Shown in pieces: positions 1 through 7,189 of a stretch of DNA of 8,428 bases. A model generated the notes under the pieces. It was given only the letters and a program-made list of their open reading frames with translations. It was not told the DNA's origin and searched no databases. A program made the position numbers and the translations under genes. This DNA comes from Deltaproteobacteria bacterium (GTDB lineage: Bacteria > Desulfobacterota > Desulfarculia > Adiutricales > Adiutricaceae). Position 1 is the first letter of the stretch. The number at the start of each line of letters is the position of its first letter. The stretch is from contig JAITJT010000303.1 of NCBI GenBank assembly GCA_031278795.1, forward strand, positions 1-8,428. Reading direction: 5' to 3'.

Positions 1-2894
1 CCTTGGAGAATAAGGTTGAGCCCCGTAACTTGGCCTCGGCCATGGCCGCCATAGGAAGGGAGTACGAGGAGTTCCTGGGAGACAGATGCGACCAGGTGGG
101 CCAGAGGAGGAAGCTTCTATTAGCCCTCCATGAGGGGAAGAAGTTCAAGGTGCTTAAGGGGGTCAAGGTTCTGCACTCCCACCACTCTGACCGTTACTCG
201 CCCTTTGAGGCGGAGTTCTTGTTGGAGCTCGTGAACGTGGTGGATAAGGTCGAGCTAAAGCTCGCCCCACCCCCCTACGTACCCCGGGAGAACCTAGCAT
301 CAATTAGGGGCTACTCCAGTTTGGGAGGGGTAATGAAGCTCGCGGCCTTGGACGAAGGGAAGATGAGCATAAACTGGCAAGACCCTGACAACCCGGAGCG
401 TCCGGAGTGCCCGGCGGCTCTTCACTACGTGACCAACTACCTCTTTGACCCTAAACCCAAGATCGCGGCCCCAGAGGTGGGAGACGCCCTTTCCCTTTTG
501 GAGGTTCCCACCCTCTACCACGAGGCCGAGGAGGTGGGAAGGAGACTCAAAAGACGTTTGATTAAGACTAATAGCCCCCAGCACAGGCTGGCCGTGGCGG
601 TGCCGGACATGGCCACCTACCTTCCGGCCCTCCAGGACGTCTCCAGACGCTTCCAGCTGCAGTTCAGGCGTAGGCGCGGGGATATCCTGGTGGATCAGGC
701 ACCTGTGGCATCGGTACTGTCTCTCTTGGCGCTCTTTGAGTCCCAGTGGGAGCTCCAAAGGATTATAAAGATCCTGACTAACCCCTATTTTGATTTCGGT
801 TTGGGGGAGATCCCCTTGGAGCGTTTCTATAGTTCCGGAATAATAGACAACCGGGGCGAAAGCGGTGCCTTTCATAAGCTCCAAAGGGAAGGAGAGCGGA
901 GTCCCATATATAAAGAGCTTGTTGTCCTAAAAAATTTAAGAGCGAAAGGAGAGACTCTCTCCCAGGCGGAAGCCTGGGAGGGATTCGAGAGCGCTTTCTT
1001 CCGCATACTAAATGAACTTAAATGGGGGGCAGACCCCAAAGGCTCGCCCATTTACCGTGAAAATGAGAAAGACCCTAGCTTTCCTGAATTAAAGGCCCAG
1101 GTGATGACGGACAAGGTGGCGGTGGAGGCCTTTTGGGGGGTGACCAAGGAGCTCTTCACAGCGCTTAAGGCCTCCAAGGAGGCGCCAGCGCCAACACTAG
1201 AAATATTCCAGCTGCTACTAACTAGCTCTCTTAACATTAGGCTTCCGGAGCCATTTAGGCTGGAGGAGGGAATATATCTCCTTAACTACCAAGAGCTCCA
1301 CGGGGCATTTTTCGATGAGCTATTCCTGATGGGCTTAAACGATCGGGTCTTTCCCCAGGCCAAGGCCGAGTCCAGCTATTTTCCGGAGAGCTTCATAGTA
1401 TCCTTGGAGGGTATTTTGGGAAGGAGGCTCTGGTCCAGCGCCTCCGAGAGGTATCAGGGCCAAGAGGAGATACTGGTGCACGCTATCTCTCAGGCCAAAA
1501 AGGTGACCCTCTCCTGGCACAGGATGGGTGACAATGAGAAGGCCAAGCTACCGGCACCTGTGGTCGCGAGCATTGTGGGCATGTTTCCCAAAAAGAAAGT
1601 GGAACACGAACAAACGGATGGGGAATTGGAACAAGAAAAAACAGATGGGGAATTGAAACTTGAAAAAACGGACTGGCCGCTTCCCCCCAAGGCCGCTGAT
1701 ATCTCGGACAAACTGGAACTTTGGCTATATCTCTCCAAGGCCTATAGCTCTGCCTCTCAATCTGAGGCACCGGAGGAGTTTATCAAGAATTTTGGAAAGA
1801 ACGCGGAAGAGCTATGGGTGTCCATGGACAGGAGGCGCGATACCCTTAAACGGAACGCCGTTAAGCTTATTCAGTCGAAAGACAGCCAAGAGGAAGGCGA
1901 TGGAGGCGAGGAGAAAAGGAAAGACACCTTTGGTCGCCATAAGACCCAAGGCCATAACAAGTTGTGGCCTATATACCTGGATGCCTGGCTGAGAAGCTTG
2001 GACCATTTCAACGGGCTTCCCGTTCTAAGCGTTAAAACCCTCACAAACTACGTAGAGTGTCCCAGGCGCTTCTGGTACGCGGACGTACTCAAATTGCGTG
2101 AGTGGGGGGCGCCCAAGAGCGACTTCAACTGGATTGACCAGGGGATATTCGCCCACCGGGTACTGGAACTCTTCTTGAACCCAAGCTTGGAAAGACACCC
2201 AAGCTTCTACGGAAGGGAGCGCCTTTCTAAAATACTCGAAGAGGTGGAAGGGGAGTACAAGATGAGCTCCCAGGTGGGAAGAAGGCTTGTCTTTGAGAGC
2301 ACGCTGGATAAGATGAAGACCATCATCTATGACTGGCACGGGAGAAAGGGTGGCAAGTGGGAAGAGGAGATACTGGCACTCGAGTGGCCCTTCGACCTTC
2401 CGGAAAGGGTGGGCGGGGACTCACTACAAAGCCCTAAGTTCACCCAGATACTAAGTAAGGGAAAGGATCAGCCCTTTCTGGTGGAGATGGATCCGCAAGG
2501 CGATAGTTTCTATCTTAGGGGCCGCATTGACCGCATAGATGCCCTAGCTAAGGACAAGTACCGGATAGTTGACTACAAGTTGAGCAGAAGCGCCAAGTAC
2601 AAGAGCCCCAAGAGACAAGACCCCATAGACCCGCTATTTTACCCCAGCATCCTCTACAGCCTGGTGATTGAGGAGAGGCTCAAGAGGAAGGGGAGAGAGG
2701 AGCCGGTGGTGGAGGCGAGGCTAGAGTTCTTGGAGCACCACAAAGACGGGCAATATCTGGAAGTGCCAAAAGCTGACAGCACGGTGTTTTCCAAGATATA
2801 TGAAAAGATCCTCGAAAGGGACATTAGACCCACCGAGGACGACAAGGTGTGCGAAAAGTGCAACTATCGCTACATGTGCCAGGGAGGGGCATGA
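1..2894 (+). CDS. addB: AddB, ATP-dependent helicase/nuclease subunit B (5'-partial)
   Basis: This is the subunit of the AddAB double-strand-break resection complex with a helicase-like fold, a nuclease and an Fe-S cluster. The frame is open at the left edge. AddB proteins run to about 1150-1170 aa, so roughly the first 200 residues, including the Walker A region, are outside the window; the TTG at position 3 is unlikely to be the start. Numbering from that codon, residues 431-451 (ELHGAFFDELFLMGLNDRVF) match the motif-V-like part of AddB, and 482-490 the motif-VI-like part. The nuclease domain begins near 680, with H718, D843 in GRIDRID, and D857-Y-K859, the PD-(D/E)XK set. Cysteines C686, C950, C953 and C959 reproduce the AddB 4Fe-4S pattern, C...C-x2-C-x5-C, closing the protein. 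Oddities are a 9-residue tandem repeat at 534-560 and a charged insert at 624-652, both between the helicase-like and nuclease parts. Gene order addB-addA is as in Bacillus subtilis. Identity is secure; only the N-terminus is unknown. Confidence 0.92.
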   Translation, partial: LENKVEPRNLASAMAAIGREYEEFLGDRCDQVGQRRKLLLALHEGKKFKVLKGVKVLHSHHSDRYSPFEAEFLLELVNVVDKVELKLAPPPYVPRENLASIRGYSSLGGVMKLAALDEGKMSINWQDPDNPERPECPAALHYVTNYLFDPKPKIAAPEVGDALSLLEVPTLYHEAEEVGRRLKRRLIKTNSPQHRLAVAVPDMATYLPALQDVSRRFQLQFRRRRGDILVDQAPVASVLSLLALFESQWELQRIIKILTNPYFDFGLGEIPLERFYSSGIIDNRGESGAFHKLQREGERSPIYKELVVLKNLRAKGETLSQAEAWEGFESAFFRILNELKWGADPKGSPIYRENEKDPSFPELKAQVMTDKVAVEAFWGVTKELFTALKASKEAPAPTLEIFQLLLTSSLNIRLPEPFRLEEGIYLLNYQELHGAFFDELFLMGLNDRVFPQAKAESSYFPESFIVSLEGILGRRLWSSASERYQGQEEILVHAISQAKKVTLSWHRMGDNEKAKLPAPVVASIVGMFPKKKVEHEQTDGELEQEKTDGELKLEKTDWPLPPKAADISDKLELWLYLSKAYSSASQSEAPEEFIKNFGKNAEELWVSMDRRRDTLKRNAVKLIQSKDSQEEGDGGEEKRKDTFGRHKTQGHNKLWPIYLDAWLRSLDHFNGLPVLSVKTLTNYVECPRRFWYADVLKLREWGAPKSDFNWIDQGIFAHRVLELFLNPSLERHPSFYGRERLSKILEEVEGEYKMSSQVGRRLVFESTLDKMKTIIYDWHGRKGGKWEEEILALEWPFDLPERVGGDSLQSPKFTQILSKGKDQPFLVEMDPQGDSFYLRGRIDRIDALAKDKYRIVDYKLSRSAKYKSPKRQDPIDPLFYPSILYSLVIEERLKRKGREEPVVEARLEFLEHHKDGQYLEVPKADSTVFSKIYEKILERDIRPTEDDKVCEKCNYRYMCQGGA
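956..983 (+). repeat. 12-pair inverted repeat with GGAA loop inside addB
   Basis: Bases 956-967 (TCTCTCCCAGGC) pair with 972-983 (GCCTGGGAGGGA) through 11 Watson-Crick pairs and one G-T, around the four-base loop GGAA at 968-971. A GGAA loop fits the stable GNRA class in RNA. The stem can continue past one mismatch with two more pairs (954-985, 953-986). No T-run follows, so it is not an intrinsic terminator. It encodes part of TLSQAEAWEGF. Confidence 0.7.
1602..1682 (+). repeat. 27-bp in-frame tandem repeat in addB (about 3 copies)
   Basis: Three 27-base units at 1602-1628, 1629-1655 and 1656-1682 encode EHEQTDGEL, EQEKTDGEL and KLEKTDWPL. Units 1 and 2 match at 24 of 27 bases; unit 3 is diverged, and its last codons lead back into ordinary sequence. 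The period is a multiple of three, so copy-number change would keep the frame. It lies between the motif-VI-like segment and the nuclease domain, where a flexible acidic linker would be tolerated. Confidence 0.85.
2881..2889 (+). promoter_or_regulatory. Ribosome binding site for addA inside the end of addB
   Basis: The purine run AGGGAGGGG covers the last codons of addB and lies 11 bases before the addA ATG at 2901. A second, shorter run, GAGAG at 2893-2897, sits nearer the start. Translation of addA is therefore probably coupled to termination of addB, which suits a 1:1 heterodimer. The alternative in-frame ATG at 2922 (residue 8) cannot be excluded, but the conserved Q motif (Q14) follows either start. 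Confidence 0.55.
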
Positions 2895-2900
2895 GAGCTC

Positions 2901-5900
2901 ATGGGAGATAATGGAAAAGAGATGAAGTTCGACAAATCCCAAGAAGAGGTGCTTTCCAGCAGAAAGAACTTCGCGGTGGTGGCTGGCGCCGGAAGCGGTA
3001 AGACCAGGACCATGGTCGAATACGTGGTCAACCACATGGAGGAGTCCCCGGAGGAGCGCCCCATCACCAGCATTCTAGCCCTCACCTTCACTGAGAAGGC
3101 GGCCACAGAGATGCGGGGGAAGATTGCCAAGTCCATAATAGAGAGGATATCCAAGGCCCGGGAAGCTAAAGATTACAAGAGCCTCTCCCAGTGGGAGAGG
3201 GCCAGTAGGTTCCTGACCCAAGCTGAGATTGGAACCCTCCACTCCTACGCCCTGAGCCTGGTCACCAGGCATAGCCATCTCCTGGGGCTACCAGTTGAGC
3301 TAGACGTGGATCCAGACAACGACCAGGTGGGTGTCATCGCTGAGACCCTCTCGGACTTGATACAGGAGAGAGACCCTCTCTTGATGGAAGTCCTCCAAGC
3401 CCTTCCCATGAGCTCCCACGACTACTCTACGGATCTGGTGAAGTGCCTGACCAGGTCCATTGGCCTGGTATCGGGCTGGGGGCTTAAAGAGCTCTCGCCC
3501 TTTCCCCACACCCCCATTCATCCATCTGTTCCCACCCCGCGCATGCTGGAAATCTTAAAAGATTTGGAATCTTTAGATAAAAAAGAGTACTCGGTCAAGA
3601 GTTACGACGCGTGGAGGGAGAACTCTAGCCTTATCCGCGATATCCTCAAGCGGGAAAAGGCGTCCGGGTACAAGGATCTATCTTACGCGGTTCCCAAGAT
3701 AGATTCCCTCCTAGATGGCATGAATATGAATGTCAAATGGCACCTTAAGCCCCTAAAGAATGAACTCATGGAGCTTGAGCATAAGCTCAGGGACTATTGC
3801 CACACCAATATGGCCAAAGGGGCGGTTATTGCCTTCTGCAAGCTAGCCAACCACATGATCTCACGCATCAGAAACTTTCGCCTCAAGGCGGGGCTGCTTA
3901 GCTATGACGACCAGCTCTACCTGGCCAGGGAGCTCCTCAAGGAGTTTCCTGAAATAAGGGAAGAGGAATCCAAGAGGTGGGGGCTCATACTCATAGACGA
4001 GTTCCAGGATACCAACCGCCTGCAGGCGGACATCCTGGCCTATCTCATGAACCCCATAGAGGATGGAGAGCAGAGCTTCCAGAGCCTTGACTTCACCGGA
4101 CTTCCCAACAAGCTCAAGGTCATAGGCGACCCCAAGCAGTCCATCTACCGCTTCCGCGGGGCTGAGCCCCAGATAATGAACGAGCTTTCCGAAAGGCTCG
4201 AAACCCAAGGCGGGGAGAGGCTCAATTTGGAATGCAACTATCGCTCCAGATCTTATCTGGTGGACTTCTACAACGACTTCTTTGGATCGTATTTGAAAGA
4301 TCAGGACTACTTCCCCCAGAAGGCGAAGGCTAAAGCTCCATCACCAGGTGAGCTTCCCAAGAATGTAGTGGACAAGGTTGAGCTCTTGTTCAAGGCCCCC
4401 AAGAGTAACCGCAGTCCCCACCTGGACGGCCAAAGAATCAGTGAGACCCTGGTGGAGTATTTGGAGAGGGTCTTTGATAAAGGCTCTCATTATAGGGTTT
4501 TTAAGTCCATTGAAGGAAAAACTGTCGCGCGTATTCCCAGGCCCGGGGACGTGGCCATACTCCTTAGGACAAAAAAACACGCGGAAGAGATCCAGAACAC
4601 CCTCACCGAAAAGGGCTGGCCCTGCCATACCCTCAAGGGACGCGACCCCTTGGCCCTCTTTGAGACCAGGGCTCTGGCCTACAGCTATCTCTTCCTCTGT
4701 GGGAGGTCACCTGACTTTAATATAGCGAGCGTCTTATCGTCTCCCTTGGGACCCGTGTCCAACGAGACCTTGACCAAGCTCACCTTTCCCGATCCCAAGG
4801 ATGGAAAACGCTCTACTCTTTCCCACTGGTTCCAGGAGCCTTTCCCAACGCTTCCCAAGAAACTCAAATCAGCCGACGTGGAGGCTATCGAGAAGCTGCG
4901 TACGCTATTTTCAGCCATCAGGCCCTATGTGTCCAGGCGGCCGCCTGGGGAGATTATGGAGGCTATTTTAGAGGAAAGGGATCTCTTGCCCCTTCTCATG
5001 GGCATGCCTGAGAATGGGGTCACCAGGGTAAAGGACACTCAATACTTCCTTAGCTTCATGAAGGGCTATTCCCTGATGGAACCATCCTCTAAGGACTCGG
5101 TAGCGGACATCCTCTCGCAGCTCTTGGGAGGCGGCATAGAGCGCGGAGAGCAAGCGGACGATAGCGAGCAGGGAAGCGAAGCAAAAGTCGAAGGAAGAGA
5201 GGATTTTGGCGAGATGAAGGAAGGGGCCATTAATATCATGACCGTACACGCCTCCAAGGGCCTGGAAGCCAATATGGTTATCGTGGGAGAGGCGGATAGA
5301 AAAGATTCTAAACGCACCCCGTGGGTGCTCATTAGCGACCAAGGCGAGGTGGCCCTCTGGTACCCATCCAGGGACAGCAGGGGAAACATCTTTTCCGGCG
5401 GATACGAGTACTTAAATGAAGAAAGCGGAGCCTTCGAGGCCCAGGAGCGTAAGAGGCTCCTCTACGTGGCCGCCACCAGGGCCAGGAATCATCTGGCCTT
5501 CATTGGGAAGAGCAACGCGAAAAATGCTGAGAAAAGCGAAAGTGATGATACTCTCGAGAAAAGCACCAAAACCACCAAAAGCACCAAAAGCTCCAAGACC
5601 TCAAAGGCCGCTGATGCGCCTAAGGGAGGGAAGACGTCCAAAGCACTAGGCACAGGAGAATACCTTCCCATGGATTCATGGATGAATCACCTTGAGGCCT
5701 TTGACAAGATTGATGAACACGCGCTTAGGAAAATGTGTGTGGAGCCGCAAGAGGATGACTCTAAGCCAGAAAGCGCAGAAAGTAGCTCCAACAAAGAGGA
5801 AGTAACAGAGCCAGATAGGAAGCTCATGGAGGACTTCAAAAACTTTGATAAAAAGATGATGGATCCCCTTCCCAAAAGCGGCTACCTCTACCTCAACATC

Positions 5901-6515
5901 ACCAAATACGCCAAGCTCCTAGCGCTTCTTTCGGAAAAGAAGGAGGAGGAGGATACCCAGAGCCTTCTCATTAAAATGGAGCTTGACGAGGACTTTGACG
6001 AAAGCGCCCCGCACGCGGGACCCATAGGTCCCACGGGAAACTTAGCCCCCAACGAGAGGGGAACACTTTTCCACGCGGTTTTGGAGATAACCGACTGCAC
6101 CTTTGACAAGGAGAGATACCTCTCGGAAATCTCCACCTTGGCCGCGGAGCTTGGCTTTGAGCCAAGCCCTGAGGAGTTGGATTTCCTCGCGACCGTGGCC
6201 ATGGAGTTTCAGGAGAGCGAGATCGGAGTGAAGCTCAAGGAAGCTATGGAAAACGGAGTAGTTTTTCGCGAGTGGCCAATCTGGCTATACCTGGAAAAAG
6301 ATGAGTTTGGAAACGGCCCAATATACCTAAACGGCGTGATAGATCTCTTCTTTATAGATAAAGACAACAATGGTTACCTCATCGACTACAAATTGGCAAA
6401 AGAGTCCCATGAGCTGCGCTATGAGAAACAGCTGGAACTTTACCAAAAAGCAATCCTAGCCTCAGGCTTCACCGGGCAGATAAAGAAATCCCTCTGGCAT
6501 CCCAAATCCGTGTAG
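2901..6515 (+). CDS. addA: AddA, ATP-dependent helicase/nuclease subunit A
   Basis: This is the motor and second nuclease of AddAB: a cytoplasmic 3'-5' superfamily 1A (UvrD/RecB-type) helicase fused to a PD-(D/E)XK nuclease. Its 1204 aa are close to the usual ~1230. All helicase motifs are intact: Q14; Walker A GAGSGKT with K34; Ia LTFTEKAATEM; II D366-E-F-Q-D370; III GDPKQSIYRFRGA at 409-421; IV NYRSRS from 446; V TVHASKGLE at 781-789; VI YVAATRAR at 855-862. The C-terminal nuclease shows H1058 in GTLFHAVLE, D1148 in NGVIDLFF, D1162-Y-K1164, and Q1177 in QLELYQKAI, as in RecB-family nucleases. No cysteine cluster is present, as expected, since that belongs to AddB. The tether between motif VI and the nuclease (about 870-1045) is long, hydrophilic and partly repetitive (K-S-T triplets at 887-902). 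An acidic insert at 748-774 precedes motif V. It starts six bases after the addB stop, so the two are surely co-transcribed. Confidence 0.96.
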   Translation: MGDNGKEMKFDKSQEEVLSSRKNFAVVAGAGSGKTRTMVEYVVNHMEESPEERPITSILALTFTEKAATEMRGKIAKSIIERISKAREAKDYKSLSQWERASRFLTQAEIGTLHSYALSLVTRHSHLLGLPVELDVDPDNDQVGVIAETLSDLIQERDPLLMEVLQALPMSSHDYSTDLVKCLTRSIGLVSGWGLKELSPFPHTPIHPSVPTPRMLEILKDLESLDKKEYSVKSYDAWRENSSLIRDILKREKASGYKDLSYAVPKIDSLLDGMNMNVKWHLKPLKNELMELEHKLRDYCHTNMAKGAVIAFCKLANHMISRIRNFRLKAGLLSYDDQLYLARELLKEFPEIREEESKRWGLILIDEFQDTNRLQADILAYLMNPIEDGEQSFQSLDFTGLPNKLKVIGDPKQSIYRFRGAEPQIMNELSERLETQGGERLNLECNYRSRSYLVDFYNDFFGSYLKDQDYFPQKAKAKAPSPGELPKNVVDKVELLFKAPKSNRSPHLDGQRISETLVEYLERVFDKGSHYRVFKSIEGKTVARIPRPGDVAILLRTKKHAEEIQNTLTEKGWPCHTLKGRDPLALFETRALAYSYLFLCGRSPDFNIASVLSSPLGPVSNETLTKLTFPDPKDGKRSTLSHWFQEPFPTLPKKLKSADVEAIEKLRTLFSAIRPYVSRRPPGEIMEAILEERDLLPLLMGMPENGVTRVKDTQYFLSFMKGYSLMEPSSKDSVADILSQLLGGGIERGEQADDSEQGSEAKVEGREDFGEMKEGAINIMTVHASKGLEANMVIVGEADRKDSKRTPWVLISDQGEVALWYPSRDSRGNIFSGGYEYLNEESGAFEAQERKRLLYVAATRARNHLAFIGKSNAKNAEKSESDDTLEKSTKTTKSTKSSKTSKAADAPKGGKTSKALGTGEYLPMDSWMNHLEAFDKIDEHALRKMCVEPQEDDSKPESAESSSNKEEVTEPDRKLMEDFKNFDKKMMDPLPKSGYLYLNITKYAKLLALLSEKKEEEDTQSLLIKMELDEDFDESAPHAGPIGPTGNLAPNERGTLFHAVLEITDCTFDKERYLSEISTLAAELGFEPSPEELDFLATVAMEFQESEIGVKLKEAMENGVVFREWPIWLYLEKDEFGNGPIYLNGVIDLFFIDKDNNGYLIDYKLAKESHELRYEKQLELYQKAILASGFTGQIKKSLWHPKSV
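3182..3200 (+). repeat. 8-pair hairpin inside addA
   Basis: CCTCTCCC (3182-3189) and GGGAGAGG (3193-3200) are perfect complements around the loop AGT. The sequence codes for SLSQWERA between helicase motif Ia and the next conserved block. No T-run follows. A perfect stem this long with a short loop is mildly unusual in a few kilobases, but could be chance. Confidence 0.5.
5559..5606 (+). repeat. 9-bp K-S-T triplet repeat in the addA linker
   Basis: Five imperfect 9-base units (AAAAGCACC, AAAACCACC, AAAAGCACC, AAAAGCTCC, AAGACCTCA) plus a final AAG encode KST, KTT, KST, KSS, KTS and K, residues 887-902. The tract is basic and disordered in character. It sits just after helicase motif VI, in the tether to the nuclease domain, and probably arose by replication slippage. 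Confidence 0.8.
6149..6167 (+). repeat. 8-pair hairpin near the 3' end of addA
   Basis: GCTTGGCT (6149-6156) and AGCCAAGC (6160-6167) are perfect complements around TTG. It codes for ELGFEPS in the nuclease domain. It is not followed by a T-run and has no evident terminator role. Confidence 0.5.
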
Positions 6516-7189
6516 AGGATATTCTGTTATTTTGCGAGTTTAATACTCTGTCTTCTTTGCTGCAACTTTACGCTTTCTTAGTGAAGATAATACAACGCGC
6601 GGTAGTTTTTTATAATGGAGATGATCCTTTGTGTGATAAGTGTATCGCGAAATGCCCGCGGCTACAAGTAAAGAAGAAAGCCTATATGTGATAGCTCTTA
6701 AAATAGCGTAGTCGTTTAGAAGCTATGGAGGGTATAAAACACAGCGCAGAAAAAAATTCTAAGTTCAAGATGTTAGAGGTGCGTAAAGACCTTAAAAAAT
6801 CAAAACTCACAAGATAATATAAAGACAGAATAATTACCGAAAAACTGTAGAATTAAGCTTCTAAAAAAAAAGTTTTGGCAAATACGTCTAATTATTTGTA
6901 GCCGTCTGTAACAAATTTCCATAAAGCTGGGGGCAAGTACCCATGAAAAAAGAAAATCTTTGCTTTCATAAAAATAGGCGGCTTTTTCACGCGTCTTGGG
7001 CTTTTGGATTTTTCCTTTCTTCTTGCTAATTTCCCGAAAAACCCTCATAATAAGAGATTGTCAGAGTATACGCCGCTACGGCGATATTTGCTCCAAGAAG
7101 CTTGTGATCTTGGGCGCCGTTAGGGCTTTGGTGTGCTTTTTTTCATGTTGTAGTGTATTTTATATTATATTTATATTTTATGGTGAATT
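6516..7189. other. AT-rich intergenic gap between addA and the DUF2156 gene
   Basis: These 674 bases hold no convincing gene. Composition drops sharply from the coding DNA (14 G+C of 60 in 6841-6900), then rises in 7081-7140 (30 of 60). I looked for tRNA arms, rRNA-like segments, direct-repeat arrays and long repeats and saw none. Weak items are an imperfect stem just after addA (6514-6523 with 6542-6549, two-base bulge, no T-run), a lone TATAAT at 6611-6616 without a good -35, a small hairpin TAGAA-N6-TTCTA around 6848-6863, and two GC hairpins near 7071-7113. An 82-codon open frame on the minus strand (7048 to 6800) lacks a ribosome binding site. It may be an eroded gene, a long leader, or plain spacer. 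Confidence 0.7.
7071..7113 (+). promoter_or_regulatory. Two small hairpins in the leader of the DUF2156 gene
   Basis: CGCCG (7071-7075) pairs with CGGCG (7079-7083) around CTA. CCAAGA (7093-7098) then pairs with TCTTGG (7108-7113) around nine bases. A run of seven T follows at 7137-7143, 23 bases after the second stem, too far for a standard terminator. The cluster sits in a GC-richer island directly upstream of the gene and may be leader RNA structure. I recognise no known riboswitch. Confidence 0.25.

Noticed and set aside
300..884. A 194-codon open frame on the minus strand opposite addB
   Set aside because: It lies wholly inside the conserved addB coding frame, shows no recognisable domain, and is the usual shadow of a GC-biased gene.
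2179..2206. Palindrome CCAAGCTTGG and a direct repeat ACCCAAGCTT 18 bases apart in addB
   Set aside because: Both fall in conserved coding sequence (NPSLERHPSF) and are explained by repeated Pro-Ser codons; there is no sign of an insertion or site-specific element.
6611..6671. A perfect TATAAT followed at once by an 18-codon ATG frame
   Set aside because: No hexamer resembling TTGACA lies 16-18 bases upstream (TAATAC at 17), there is no extended -10, and a start codon overlapping the -10 box cannot serve it.
6725..6817. A 30-codon frame from ATG, lysine-rich (MEGIKHSAEKNSKFK...)
   Set aside because: There is no Shine-Dalgarno, the composition is what A-rich spacer gives by chance, and no family is recognised.
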